A program made the position numbers and the translations under genes. A stretch of 64,000 nucleotides of DNA from Pseudomonas monteilii (GTDB lineage Bacteria; Pseudomonadota; Gammaproteobacteria; Pseudomonadales; Pseudomonadaceae), in contig CP013997.1 of NCBI GenBank assembly GCA_001534745.1, positions 1,674,001-1,738,000 on the forward strand, written 5' to 3'. The notes below the pieces were generated by a model, which saw only the letters and a program-made list of their open reading frames with translations, was not told where the DNA came from and did no database searches. Every line of letters begins with the position of its first letter. Position 1 is the stretch's first letter. Below, piece by piece: positions 19,063 through 28,246 of the stretch.

Positions 19063-19533
19063 TTGGCAGTCAGTACTCTGGATACCCACGCGCTGTTCGT
19101 GCTGGGTGATTTGCGGGCCAAACTGGTCAAGCAGTTTCAAGGGCGTTACGTGTACGTGACCGAGCAGAATGCCGAAGGTCTCTACATGGCAGAAATCGAT
19201 ACGGACAGCGCGCTGGTGGTCGATGACAAGCAACGGTTGGAACTGAAAGTGGGGGACCACTTCAGGGCGGCCGTGTTGCCCAGTCGCGATGGAGGCAAGC
19301 TGGATATCCGCTTCCGTGACATCAAGATGAGCGTGTATGGCGTGGGTGACTATGCCTACGTGTCCACGCCGGAAGGGGAAGGCATCGTGTTTCGCGAGGC
19401 TCACACCGCCGTGCTGGTGTTCGCCGCGCATGACCAGCTGCGTGAAGGGCTGGCCAAGACCCTCAAGGGCGTGACCGGCAAGGTCGCCAAATGGCGCAAG
19501 GGCGAGCTGATGACGTTCAAGGCCAGCGAATAG
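19063..19533 (+). CDS. Protein of unknown function (156 aa)
   Basis: Not recognised. The reading frame codes for 156 residues from a TTG at 19063 that has GAGGAA 7-12 bases upstream; an in-frame GTG at 19048 has no such site. The product begins MAVSTLDTHALFVLGDLRAKL, lacks signal peptide, membrane segment and cysteine motif, and alternates short hydrophobic strands with charged turns, suggesting a cytosolic beta-rich fold with a basic C-terminal tail (GKVAKWRKGEL). Codon use is typical of the neighbours. It is convergent with mnhG, 33 bp away. Confidence 0.65.
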   Translation: MAVSTLDTHALFVLGDLRAKLVKQFQGRYVYVTEQNAEGLYMAEIDTDSALVVDDKQRLELKVGDHFRAAVLPSRDGGKLDIRFRDIKMSVYGVGDYAYVSTPEGEGIVFREAHTAVLVFAAHDQLREGLAKTLKGVTGKVAKWRKGELMTFKASE

Positions 19534-19566
19534 CAAGGTGGCGTCCAAGAGCACGGTACGCCGTGC

Positions 19567-19932
19567 TCAGTTGCCGCTGCGATCGCCGTCACTGATTTCT
19601 GCCGGGACATCGTCGCCGGCCGCACGCTTTCTGAACAGCGCGGCGCGCGCCAGCAGCAACGTGGTGACAGGGACCGTGATCGACAACAGCACGGGGATCA
19701 GCCACGCATGCAAGACGGGCGCTTCCTTGAGCCAGGAGAAGTACAGGATCGAGGCCAAAGCGATGCACCAGGCGCCGAGGGTCGAAGCCAGGGCTGGTGG
19801 GTGCATGCGCTGGAAGTAATCCTTGAGCCTGACCAGGCCGAAGGCGCCGATCAGCGCGAACAGGCTTCCGGTCACCAGCAGCGCTGAAATCGCCAGGTCG
19901 AGCCAGAAGGGCAATACGGCAGATTCGTTCAT
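19567..19932 (-). CDS. mnhG: Mrp/Mnh cation:proton antiporter subunit G
   Basis: The last gene of the antiporter operon, 121 residues with three hydrophobic segments and the subunit G signature GAFGLVRLKDYFQRMHPPALASTLG. Subunit G is needed for assembly of the Mrp complex, which exchanges Na+, K+ or Li+ for protons across the inner membrane. Its ATG at 19932 overlaps the mnhF stop by 4 bp. Confidence 0.95.
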   Translation of the reverse strand: MNESAVLPFWLDLAISALLVTGSLFALIGAFGLVRLKDYFQRMHPPALASTLGAWCIALASILYFSWLKEAPVLHAWLIPVLLSITVPVTTLLLARAALFRKRAAGDDVPAEISDGDRSGN

Positions 19933-20207
19933 TCGATCACTTCTCCACGCAGCAGGAACTTGCCCAAGGCGAACGAGCCGACGAAGCCGAACAGTGCGAT
20001 CAGCAAGGCGCCTTCGAAATACGTGTCGCTCGCATAGCGTATGCCCAGCACCAGCATGGTCAGCATCGCCAGAATGTACAGATAATCCAACGCCAGCACC
20101 CGGTCCTGTGCCGACGGACCGCGGAACAGCCTGACCAGGGCCAGCGCCATGGCGATGATGAAAATGAACAGGCTGACGATCAGGGCACCGGGCAGCAAGC
20201 CGATCAT
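19929..20207 (-). CDS. mnhF: Mrp/Mnh cation:proton antiporter subunit F
   Basis: A 92-residue, three-helix membrane subunit with the typical RLFRGPSAQDRVLALDYLYILAMLTML core. It overlaps both neighbours by 4 bp (ATGA), like the rest of this operon. In Bacillus MrpF has been linked to bile-salt efflux, but here the antiporter role is the safe call. Confidence 0.95.
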   Translation of the reverse strand: MIGLLPGALIVSLFIFIIAMALALVRLFRGPSAQDRVLALDYLYILAMLTMLVLGIRYASDTYFEGALLIALFGFVGSFALGKFLLRGEVIE

Positions 20208-20695
20208 TCGAAGATCTCCATGAGTGGGCGTTCATAGATGCGTTTGAAGTGTTCGATGAACACGTGTTCTTCCATGCTCAGGTCGAACACGTGCATCAGC
20301 AGCTGACTGCGGTCCAGTGCCAGCTCGCACCAGACAGTGCCTGGTACCACCGTGGTGATCATCGACAGCGCGGCCAGGCCATGGGCATCGCGCAGATCCA
20401 GTGGAACATGAATGAACGTCGAGCGGGGCGGACGCGTGCGCATGCGCAGCACGCCACGCGCGACCTGCAGGTTCGACAGAATGACATCCAGGCCGACGCG
20501 GCCCAGCAGGCGTATAACCACTGCCGGACGGCGGATGCGCGCCTGTTGCGGGCGCAGCGGCGCCAGCAGCAGCGGTGCCAGTATGCCCAGGGCGATGCCG
20601 AGCAGGATCTGCCCAGGGCTGATCGACACGTTGAGCATCAGCCACAGCGGCAGCAGTGACAGCGAGAGCAGTGGTGCAGGAAACAGCCGCTTCAT
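20204..20695 (-). CDS. mnhE: Mrp/Mnh cation:proton antiporter subunit E
   Basis: A 163-residue subunit with two N-terminal membrane helices (LLSLSLLPLWLMLNVSIS; LLGIALGILAPLLLAPL) and a cytosolic domain holding the family motif ITTVVPGTVWCELA and a C-terminal HVFDLSMEEH segment. The ATG at 20695 overlaps the mnhD stop by 4 bp; the much longer open frame upstream is a shadow of mnhD. Confidence 0.95.
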   Translation of the reverse strand: MKRLFPAPLLSLSLLPLWLMLNVSISPGQILLGIALGILAPLLLAPLRPQQARIRRPAVVIRLLGRVGLDVILSNLQVARGVLRMRTRPPRSTFIHVPLDLRDAHGLAALSMITTVVPGTVWCELALDRSQLLMHVFDLSMEEHVFIEHFKRIYERPLMEIFE

Positions 20696-22371
20696 GGTAG
20701 GGCCTGCGCATCGAGTGAAGTGGGGCCTGGAATGGGGCGAGTGCTCATGACCGCATGGATGTAGTTCTCGGGTGCGCTCAGTTGCGCTGCCGCATCCTGG
20801 GTATAGCGCAGCAAGGGTTCGGCCCTCAGGCTCAAGCCGATGCACAGCGCCAGCAGGATGGCGATCGGCAGGCATTCGAACCGCCGCAAAACGGGCAAGG
20901 GCCGCTCTTCGGGCTTCCAGAAGCGTTGAATGCCGATGCGGCCAAAGGCGATCAGTGACGCCAGGCCGGAAAGGATCAGCAGGACCACCAGCATCCAGCC
21001 ACTGGCACTCAGGGGCGTCGGGGTGGGCATGCCCAGCCCGGCCGGGTTGAACAGTGCACTGATCAGCCCGAGCTTGGCGATGAAGCCGGACAATGGGGGC
21101 ATGCCGATGATCAACAGCGAGCAGCCGATGAAGCCGAAGCCCAAAAAGGCCATCGTCCATGGGATCACCTGGCCGATTACGGCTTTCTGTTCGTCGTCCA
21201 GGTTGATGCCCTTGGGCGGATGCAGCGACTCGAGCAATGCCGGGATCGGGCCTTCTTCCTCGTCCAGCGGCATGTCGTTGACCGAACGTGAACGTTCGAT
21301 CAGCTCGGCCAGCAGGAACAAGGCGCACAGGGCCAGGGTCGAGCTGACCAGGTAGAACAAGGCGCTGCCGGTCAGGATGGGCTGGCCGAAGCCGACGGCT
21401 GCGATCAGGGTGCCGGCCGACACCAGGATGCTGAGCGCGGCCATGCGCTCCAAGCGCTGCGCGGCCAGCATCGAGACAGCTGCCACGGCCAGCGTGGCCA
21501 GGCCGCCGTACACCAGCCATTGCCCGCCGAAAAACGCCGAAGCGCCGGCTTGCGCCGAGAACAGCAGCGTCCAGACGCGCAGCACCGCGTACAGCCCTAC
21601 CTTGGTCATGATGGCGAACAAGGCGGCCACCGGCGCGCTCGCCGAAGCGTAGGCCGGCACCAGCCAGAAGTTCAGCGGCCAGACGCCTGCCTTGGTGAGG
21701 AACGCGGTGGCCAGGATGGCCGCCCCCGCATGCAGCAGGCCACGATCGGCCTCTGGCACCAAGGGAATCTTCATCGCCAGGTCGGCCAGGTTGAGGGTGC
21801 CCGTCACCCCGTACAGCATGGCTGCGCCAATCAGGAACAGGGAAGAGGCGAACAGGTTGATGGCGATGTAGTGCAAACCCGCCTTGACCCGTGCACGCCC
21901 CGATCCGTGCAGCAGCAGCCCATAGGAGGCGGCCAGCAGCACTTCGAAGAACACGAACAGGTTGAACAGGTCGCCGGTCAGGAAGGCGCCGTACAGGCCC
22001 ATCAGCTGAATCTGGAACAGGGCATGGAAGCTGGCGCCGGCCGCGTCCCAGCGAGCGCGGGCGAACAGCAGCGCACACACGGCGATCACGCCGGTCAACG
22101 TGGCCATCAGGGCCGACAGGTGATCCACCACCAGCACGATGCCGAACGGCGCAGGCCAGTTGCCTGGCAGGTAGACACCGATCGATTCGGCTTGCCCGTG
22201 CGCACGGACCCAGAACAGCAGGGTCATGGCAACGCCCAGGCCCACCAAGGTCGACAGCAGGTTCAGGCGAGCCTTGAGAGGCCGATGCTTTTCACCGATC
22301 AGCAGCAACACGGCAGCGGTCAGCAGCGGTAACAGCACAGGCGCGACAATCAGGTGATTCATGTCGATCAT
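20692..22371 (-). CDS. mnhD: Mrp/Mnh cation:proton antiporter subunit D (NuoM/N-like)
   Basis: A 559-residue polytopic subunit homologous to the proton-pumping NuoM/NuoN proteins of complex I. The proton_antipo_M core includes LMGLYGAFLTGDLFNLFVFFEVLLAASYGLL and ATAFLTKAGVWPLNFWLVPAYASA, with conserved glutamate and lysine in the membrane core. An acidic loop (LDEEEGPIP) of roughly 30 residues interrupts the later helices. Operon position C-D-E is normal for group 1 Mrp systems. Confidence 0.95.
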   Translation of the reverse strand: MIDMNHLIVAPVLLPLLTAAVLLLIGEKHRPLKARLNLLSTLVGLGVAMTLLFWVRAHGQAESIGVYLPGNWPAPFGIVLVVDHLSALMATLTGVIAVCALLFARARWDAAGASFHALFQIQLMGLYGAFLTGDLFNLFVFFEVLLAASYGLLLHGSGRARVKAGLHYIAINLFASSLFLIGAAMLYGVTGTLNLADLAMKIPLVPEADRGLLHAGAAILATAFLTKAGVWPLNFWLVPAYASASAPVAALFAIMTKVGLYAVLRVWTLLFSAQAGASAFFGGQWLVYGGLATLAVAAVSMLAAQRLERMAALSILVSAGTLIAAVGFGQPILTGSALFYLVSSTLALCALFLLAELIERSRSVNDMPLDEEEGPIPALLESLHPPKGINLDDEQKAVIGQVIPWTMAFLGFGFIGCSLLIIGMPPLSGFIAKLGLISALFNPAGLGMPTPTPLSASGWMLVVLLILSGLASLIAFGRIGIQRFWKPEERPLPVLRRFECLPIAILLALCIGLSLRAEPLLRYTQDAAAQLSAPENYIHAVMSTRPIPGPTSLDAQALP

Positions 22372-22712
22372 TCCTCACGCTCCCGACCATCGACGTGGTC
22401 GGTGCCGGTCAGGCCGCGCGAAGCGAGCATGACCACCAGGAACAAGGCCGTCATGGCGAAGCTGATGACGATGGCCGTCAAGACCAGCGCCTGGGGCAGA
22501 GGGTCGGTGTAATGCAGCAGATCCTGCGGGATGCCATCCTTGATGATGGGCTCCTTGCCGATGAACAGGCTGCCCATGCTGAAGATGAACAGGTTGACCC
22601 CATAGGACAGCAGACAAAGGCCCATGATGACCTGATAGGTACGCGGGCGCAGGATGAGCCAGACACCCGAGGCGGCCAGGACACCGATGGCGACGGCAAT
22701 GACTTCTTCCAT
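22368..22712 (-). CDS. mnhC: Mrp/Mnh cation:proton antiporter subunit C (NuoK-like)
   Basis: A 114-residue, three-helix subunit homologous to NuoK. YQVIMGLCLLSYGVNLFIFSMGSL and LPQALVLTAIVISFAMTALFLVV carry the family signature. Its ATG at 22712 shares its A with the TGA of mnhA (TGATG), and its end overlaps mnhD by 4 bp. Confidence 0.96.
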   Translation of the reverse strand: MEEVIAVAIGVLAASGVWLILRPRTYQVIMGLCLLSYGVNLFIFSMGSLFIGKEPIIKDGIPQDLLHYTDPLPQALVLTAIVISFAMTALFLVVMLASRGLTGTDHVDGREREE

Positions 22713-25627
22713 CAACGAGCTCCTGCAGGACGGGATTTGGAGGCGAGCCCCGGACGGTAGGCACGCACCGACTGGTGAGCCAGGGCGGTCAGGATCAGCA
22801 GGGTCGAGCCGACCACCACCGTGTAGACCCCGACATCGAAGAACAGCGCGCTGGCGAAGTGCACCTCGCCCAGGAGGGGCAAGTGCACGTGGGCCGTATG
22901 GGTGGTGAGGAACGGGTAGCCGAGCAGCAGGGCGCCCACCCCTGTCAGGGTGGCGCACAACAATCCCGTGCCCATCCAGCGCAGGGGACGCAGGCTCATC
23001 TGGGCCTCGACCCACTGGGTACCGGCCACCATGTATTGCAGGATGAACGCCACCGACATCACCAGGCCTGCCACGAAACCGCCGCCAGGCTGGTTGTGGC
23101 CGCGCATGAACAGGTACATCGAGACCAGCAGGGCCATCGGCAGGAGCAGGCGCACCAGCACCGCCGGTACCATCATGAAGCCCAGCGCGGTATCGGCGGC
23201 CTGGCGTGGGTTCACCAGGTCGGTGACCACGTCCGGTGCCATGCGTCGCTGCTGCGACGGCAGCTGCATGCTTTCCTTCGGCGGTCGGAAGCGACGCAGC
23301 AGGGCGAAGACCGTCAGCGCGACGGCGACCAGTACGGTGATCTCGCCCAGGGTATCGAAGCCGCGGAAGTCCACGAGCATGACGTTGACCACGTTGGTGC
23401 CGCCACCTTCGGGCAGGGCCCGGCTCAGGTAGAACGAAGAGATGTCGTTGGGCGTTGGCCGCGTGAGCATGGCATAGGAGATCAGCGCCATGCCGCCTCC
23501 GACCAGCCCTGCCAGCAACAGGTCACGCAGGCGGCGCAGGCGTGGCCGGTCGATCTGCGCGGTCATGCGTGGGACGCCCTCCAGGCGTCGTGGCAGCCAG
23601 CGCAGGCCCAGGAGAATCAGCACGGTGGTCACCACCTCGACGACCAGCTGGGTGAGGGCGAGGTCGGGCGCGGAGAACCAGACGAACGTGATGCAGGTCA
23701 TCAGCCCGCACACGCCGACCATGATCAGGGCGGCCAGGCGGTGGTACTTGGCCTGCCAGGCGGCACCGATCGCACAGGCGATGGCGATCAGCCAGAGCGC
23801 GACGAAGACGCTCGAGCCCGGAATCTTCGGTCGATCGCCCCAGGTCAGGCCGCTGTCGAGCAGCGGAAAGAGCCCGGCCAGGAATGCCACGACCACTACC
23901 GTCAGCAGTTGCATCTGCAGGCGGCGACTGGTCAGCGCGTTCTCGACATGCCGCGCCAGCAGCATCAGGTGAACCTGTCCGCGCTCGAACAGACGCTTGC
24001 CGTTGAAGCGCTCGATCAAGGGTGGATAGGCCAGGCGCCCGCGTCGGAACTGCTTGCGCAACACCAGGTACAGCACCACGCCGAGGCTCATGGCCAGCAG
24101 GCTCATGACCAGGGGCAGGTTCCAGCCGTGCCAGATCGCCAGGCTGTATTCGGGCAAGGTGCCGCCGACGACGGGCAGCGCGGCGGCCGCCAGCAGGGGC
24201 CCGACCGACTGTGCCGGGAAGATCCCGACGACCAGACAGGTGAGCACCAGCAGCTCGACCGGTGCGCGCATCCAGCGGGGCGGTTCATGGGGCGTATGGG
24301 GCAGGTCGTCGGCAGGTGGGCCGAAGAAGACGTCGACCGTGAAACGCAAGGCATAGGTCACGCTGAAGATCCCCGCCAGCGTGGCGATGATCGGCAAGGC
24401 GATTTCCACCCAGGCCGTGGCGCTGATGAACACGGTTTCGGCGAAGAACATTTCCTTGGACAGAAAGCCGTTCATCAACGGAACCCCGGCCATGGAGGCG
24501 CTGGCGACCATGGCGAGCGTCGCGGTGTAGGGCAGCAGGCGGAACAGCCCGCTGAGGCGGCGAATGTCGCGCGTGCCGCTCTCGTGGTCGATGATGCCAG
24601 CGGCCATGAACAGGGACGCCTTGAACGTGGCATGGTTGAGAATATGAAACACCGCCGCGACGGCAGCCAGCGGGCTGTTGAGCCCCAGCAACAGCGTGAT
24701 CAGACCCAGATGGCTGATGGTCGAGTAGGCGAGCAAACCCTTCAGGTCGTTCTGGAACATGGCGGCGAAGGCCCCCAGCAGCAGGGTGCAGGCACCGGCG
24801 CCGCTGACGATCCAGAACCACTCTTCGGTCCCGGACAGCGCAGGCCACAGCCGCGCCATCAGGAACACGCCTGCCTTGACCATGGTCGCCGAATGCAGAT
24901 AGGCCGACACAGGCGTCGGTGCAGCCATGGCGTGGGGCAGCCAGAACTGGAAGGGAAATTGCGCGCTCTTGGTCAGCGCGCCCAGCAGGATGAGCGGCAA
25001 CAGGACAGGGTAGAGCGCATGTTGGCGAATCTGCTCGCCAGAGGCCAGGACACGGTCGAGGTCGTAGCTGCCGACCACATGCCCGAGCAGCAGCACGCCC
25101 ACCAGCAGGCACAGGCCGCCCGCACCCGTCACCATGAGCGCCATGTAGGCACCGCGCCGGGCATCGTTGCGATGGTGCCAGTAACCGATCAGCAAGAACG
25201 AGAACAGGCTGGTCAGCTCCCAGAAGAACACCATCTGCAACAGGTTGCCGGACATGACCACGCCAAGCATGGCGCCCATGAAGGCCAGGAAGAACGCGAA
25301 GAAGCGCGGCACCGGGTCCTGGGGCGACATGTAATAGCGCGCATACAGTGAGACCAGTGTACCGATGCCCAGGACCAGCAAGGCGAACAACCAAGCGAAG
25401 CCGTCCAAGCGCAGCACCAGGTTCATCCCCAGGCTGGGGAGCCAGAGAATTTCCTCGCGGATGATGCCGCCGTGGGCGATCTGCGGATAAAGCAGTGCCA
25501 CGTACACCGTACCTGCCAGGGCGACCGCACCGGCCAACAGTGACTCTGTGTTGCGCGCGTTGTGCGGCAAGACAGCCGCCAGGCAGCTGCCGATGAAGGG
25601 CAGAAGCAATAGCACTATCAAAGACAT
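22712..25627 (-). CDS. mnhA: Mrp/Mnh cation:proton antiporter subunits A and B, fused
   Basis: The large 971-residue subunit, in which the NuoL-like MnhA core (first ~760 residues; FFWELTSLFSFLLIGYWHH and ALTKSAQFPFQFWLPHAMAAPTPVSAYLHSATMVKAGVFL) is fused to an MnhB-type C-terminal domain (MRGHNQPGGGFVAGLVMSVAF). This A-B fusion is standard for the Pha/Sha systems of pseudomonads. The ATG at 25627 begins MSLIVLLLLPFIGS, a proper first helix; the longer open frame to 25885 has a polar, non-membrane extension and is rejected. It is first in an operon of six genes A(B)-C-D-E-F-G. The complex confers sodium and alkali tolerance. Confidence 0.96.
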   Translation of the reverse strand: MSLIVLLLLPFIGSCLAAVLPHNARNTESLLAGAVALAGTVYVALLYPQIAHGGIIREEILWLPSLGMNLVLRLDGFAWLFALLVLGIGTLVSLYARYYMSPQDPVPRFFAFFLAFMGAMLGVVMSGNLLQMVFFWELTSLFSFLLIGYWHHRNDARRGAYMALMVTGAGGLCLLVGVLLLGHVVGSYDLDRVLASGEQIRQHALYPVLLPLILLGALTKSAQFPFQFWLPHAMAAPTPVSAYLHSATMVKAGVFLMARLWPALSGTEEWFWIVSGAGACTLLLGAFAAMFQNDLKGLLAYSTISHLGLITLLLGLNSPLAAVAAVFHILNHATFKASLFMAAGIIDHESGTRDIRRLSGLFRLLPYTATLAMVASASMAGVPLMNGFLSKEMFFAETVFISATAWVEIALPIIATLAGIFSVTYALRFTVDVFFGPPADDLPHTPHEPPRWMRAPVELLVLTCLVVGIFPAQSVGPLLAAAALPVVGGTLPEYSLAIWHGWNLPLVMSLLAMSLGVVLYLVLRKQFRRGRLAYPPLIERFNGKRLFERGQVHLMLLARHVENALTSRRLQMQLLTVVVVAFLAGLFPLLDSGLTWGDRPKIPGSSVFVALWLIAIACAIGAAWQAKYHRLAALIMVGVCGLMTCITFVWFSAPDLALTQLVVEVVTTVLILLGLRWLPRRLEGVPRMTAQIDRPRLRRLRDLLLAGLVGGGMALISYAMLTRPTPNDISSFYLSRALPEGGGTNVVNVMLVDFRGFDTLGEITVLVAVALTVFALLRRFRPPKESMQLPSQQRRMAPDVVTDLVNPRQAADTALGFMMVPAVLVRLLLPMALLVSMYLFMRGHNQPGGGFVAGLVMSVAFILQYMVAGTQWVEAQMSLRPLRWMGTGLLCATLTGVGALLLGYPFLTTHTAHVHLPLLGEVHFASALFFDVGVYTVVVGSTLLILTALAHQSVRAYRPGLASKSRPAGAR

Positions 25628-25932
25628 AGCGTCCCAGCCTGCAAAAGGTTTGCCAGAATCATACGTGTGGCGGCAGCCATCACCAACCCGCCAGCGACAT
25701 GGCAACCGTGTAAATACGTAGGTGTGATGGGGTTTTTTATAACATTTGATTTCAAGAGGTAAGGCTTGCTGGCCCTGCTTCGGCTTTTTGCCATCCAGAT
25801 GCCGCCACTCAGTGCTGACTCGGTGGCGCGCGCGAGGTTCATTCGTACTGTGAAGGGCGAACACGCGTTGCGACAGTGCATGCACTGTTCCATTATCGTA
25901 GGCCGACCTTTCGATGTGGCGCAGGAGTACGC
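25628..25932. other. Divergent intergenic region between mnhA and the aminopeptidase gene
   Basis: About 305 bp with no supported gene. The mnhA-proximal half is relatively AT-rich (TTTTTTATAACATTTGATTTC around 25735), where the mnh promoter probably lies. The right half holds the aminopeptidase promoter candidate with its embedded palindrome. Confidence 0.6.
25868..25896 (+). promoter_or_regulatory. Candidate aminopeptidase promoter with palindromic spacer
   Basis: TTGCGA (25868-25873) and CATTAT (25891-25896) are 17 bp apart. The 16-bp perfect palindrome ACAGTGCATGCACTGT (25873-25888) occupies the spacer, an arrangement expected for a repressor operator. Confidence 0.45.
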
Positions 25933-27741
25933 ATGAATACCGAGGCTGTCATCCCTTCCGTCATCCCCGCCCGGCTTGCCCGTGTGCGTGAGCTGATGAG
26001 TCAGCGAGGCGTGCAGGCCTTGCTGGTGCCCTCGGCCGATCCCCACCTTTCCGAGTACCTGCCGGAGTACTGGCAATGCCGTCGTTGGCTATCGGGGTTC
26101 ACCGGGTCCGTCGGTACGTTGGTCATCACGCACACGTTCGCTGGCGTCTGGGTGGACAGCCGTTACTGGGAGCAGGCACACAGTGAGTTGCTCGGCAGTG
26201 GCGTGACCCTGATGAAGTGGACCTCGGGTCAGGCAGATGCCCTCGACTGGCTGGTGGCGCAGGCGGCGCCTGGTCAGGTGGTGGCCGTGGATGGCAGGGC
26301 GCTGTCGCTGGCCATGGCGCGCCAGCTGCGCCACCGTCTGGCACAGCAGCAGGCCAGCCTGATGACCCATCATGACGTACTCGACAAAGCGTGGCTCGAT
26401 CGACCCGCGCTACCTGACGCACCCATCGTCGAGCACCTGCCGCCTGAAGCCAGTACCTCGCGCGAACAGAAGCTGACCTCGCTGCGCCAGGCCATGCAGG
26501 ACCATGGCGCGGACTGGCATTTCATCGCGACACTCGACGACATTGCCTGGCTGTTCAACCTGCGTGGCAGCGATGTGCCGTTCAACCCGGTATTCCTGGC
26601 CTTCGCGCTGATCGGGCAGACGCAGGCGACGTTGTTCGTCGCCCAGGACAGGATCGATCCTGCCCTGCGTCAGCGCTTGAAGGACGATGGGATCACGCTT
26701 CGTGACTACGACCAGGCGGCGCAGGCCCTGGCGACGTTACCGAAGGACAGTCGTCTGCTGTTCGATCCAGCCAAAGTCACGTGCGCCTGGCTCGATGGGT
26801 TGAGCAGTACCGTGCTGGGTATTGAAGCGCTCAATCCCACGACGGTGGCCAAGGCCTGCAAGACAGAATCCGAGTACCTGCAGATCCGGCAAGCGATGGA
26901 GCAGGATGGTGCCGCCTTGTGCGAGTTCTTCGCCTGGTTCGAGGCGCATGTGGGTCAAGGCAACGTCACAGAGCTGGATGTCGATGTGCAGCTTCTGGCC
27001 GCGAGGCGCAAGCGTCCTGGGTTCGTGTCGCCAAGCTTCGCCACCATCGCCGGCTTCAACGGCAACGGCGCCATGCCTCACTACCGCGCTACCGAACAGG
27101 CCCATGCAGTGATCGCAGGCGACGGGCTGCTGCTCATCGACTCCGGGGCGCAATACCGAGGGGGAACGACGGACATCACGCGCATGGTGCCGGTCGGCCG
27201 ACCGAGCGAGGCGCAAAAGCACGATTGCACACGCGTGCTGCAAGGGGTCATCGCCCTGTCGCGTGCGGTTTTCCCGCATGGCATCCTCTCGCCCGCGCTC
27301 GATGCCATCGCGCGGGCGCCCTTGTGGGCCGATCAGGTCGATTATGGCCATGGTACCGGGCATGGCGTGGGGTATTTCCTCAACGTCCACGAGGGGCCAC
27401 AGGTCATCGCGTACCAGGCGCGTGCCGCGGCACACATGGCGATGCTGCCGGGTATGGTCACATCGATCGAGCCCGGCACGTACAGGCCCGGCCAATGGGG
27501 CGTACGAATCGAGAACCTGGTGATCAACCGCGAGGCCGGGGAGGGCGCTTTCGGGCATTTCCTGGCCTTCGAGACGCTGACGCTCTGCCCGATCGACACG
27601 CGCTGCCTGACGACCGAACGACTCGATGCCAGGGAAAGGCAATGGCTCAACGACTACCACGCACACGTACGCTCGAGGCTGATGCCCTGGGTAGAGGGTG
27701 CAGCGCTTCAGTGGCTGGAAGCGCGTACGCAGGCCATCTGA
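25933..27741 (+). CDS. M24B-family Xaa-Pro aminopeptidase
   Basis: A 602-residue dimetal peptidase removing N-terminal residues preceding proline. The length fits the three-domain eukaryote-like branch (two creatinase N domains, then the catalytic domain) rather than the 440-residue E. coli PepP. Metal-ligand motifs are visible: LLIDSGAQYRGGTTDITRM (two aspartates), HGTGHGVGYFLNVHEGP (histidine), MVTSIEPGTY and GVRIENLV (glutamates). The ATG at 25933 follows AGGAG; the earlier in-frame ATG at 25876 lies in the promoter region and is rejected. Confidence 0.93.
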   Translation: MNTEAVIPSVIPARLARVRELMSQRGVQALLVPSADPHLSEYLPEYWQCRRWLSGFTGSVGTLVITHTFAGVWVDSRYWEQAHSELLGSGVTLMKWTSGQADALDWLVAQAAPGQVVAVDGRALSLAMARQLRHRLAQQQASLMTHHDVLDKAWLDRPALPDAPIVEHLPPEASTSREQKLTSLRQAMQDHGADWHFIATLDDIAWLFNLRGSDVPFNPVFLAFALIGQTQATLFVAQDRIDPALRQRLKDDGITLRDYDQAAQALATLPKDSRLLFDPAKVTCAWLDGLSSTVLGIEALNPTTVAKACKTESEYLQIRQAMEQDGAALCEFFAWFEAHVGQGNVTELDVDVQLLAARRKRPGFVSPSFATIAGFNGNGAMPHYRATEQAHAVIAGDGLLLIDSGAQYRGGTTDITRMVPVGRPSEAQKHDCTRVLQGVIALSRAVFPHGILSPALDAIARAPLWADQVDYGHGTGHGVGYFLNVHEGPQVIAYQARAAAHMAMLPGMVTSIEPGTYRPGQWGVRIENLVINREAGEGAFGHFLAFETLTLCPIDTRCLTTERLDARERQWLNDYHAHVRSRLMPWVEGAALQWLEARTQAI

Positions 27742-27752
27742 ACGAGGCATGT

Positions 27753-27778
27753 TCGACGACGCCGGGAGGTGTCGTCGA
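27753..27778. terminator. Hairpin between convergent genes
   Basis: TCGACGACGCC pairs with GGTGTCGTCGA (11 bp with one G-U) around a GGGA tetraloop, between the aminopeptidase stop and the stop of the convergent lipoprotein gene. It lacks a T-run but suits a bidirectional terminator. Confidence 0.55.
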
Positions 27779-27784
27779 GCGATG

Positions 27785-28066
27785 TCACTTACAGATGACG
27801 ATCATGCTGCGGCTCGTGTAGCCTGCCGGGTTGATACCGAACAGGTAATCGCCTTCTTCCTGGTCGGTATCGCCCGATCGCGCGACGACCCGATAACCCT
27901 TTTTACTGCACGCGGTGGCGGCCCTGTCGTAACAGCGGTCCCAGGACGATGACAGGCCGCTGCAGTTGATGTGCAGGCCCTTCTTGCCGCGTTTGACTTC
28001 TGTCTTGGCCGTGGCGGCACATCCGGCGATCGCCAGCATGGCCAAGACGATAACAATCCGCTTCAT
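27785..28066 (-). CDS. Small putative lipoprotein of unknown function
   Basis: A 93-residue secreted protein with a lipobox LAIAGC (C16) after a basic, hydrophobic signal (MKRIVIVLAM). The mature part has four further cysteines (NCSG, RCYDRAATACSKKGY, VICK), which could form two disulfides. This pattern occurs in short conserved lipoproteins of Pseudomonas. Function unknown. The ATG at 28066 is chosen over upstream in-frame starts because it places the lipobox correctly. It lies downstream of rhtA on the same strand, with a 180-bp gap. Confidence 0.8.
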   Translation of the reverse strand: MKRIVIVLAMLAIAGCAATAKTEVKRGKKGLHINCSGLSSSWDRCYDRAATACSKKGYRVVARSGDTDQEEGDYLFGINPAGYTSRSMIVICK

Positions 28067-28246
28067 TCCTGTCCTTACCCAGTCCGACCCTGTGGCCTGG
28101 GGTTCGTGGATGATCGTTCTCCCTGAAAAAACTGGGCATCCGTGCGCGGTCAGTAGAGCGTTCAAAGATGACGACTTTGTGACCGTTTGGATAGACCCTC
28201 AGGCTTCTACAATGACTCACGGGCTTTCAAATGACAACGTGGCACC

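Noticed and set aside
22775..25351. An 858-codon open frame on the plus strand, Gln/His/Arg rich
   Set aside because: Antisense shadow of the fused mnhA gene; its composition is typical of reversed membrane-protein codons.
25628..25885. N-terminal extension of mnhA
   Set aside because: The extra 86 residues are polar and would precede the natural first membrane helix; the divergent promoter region occupies this DNA.
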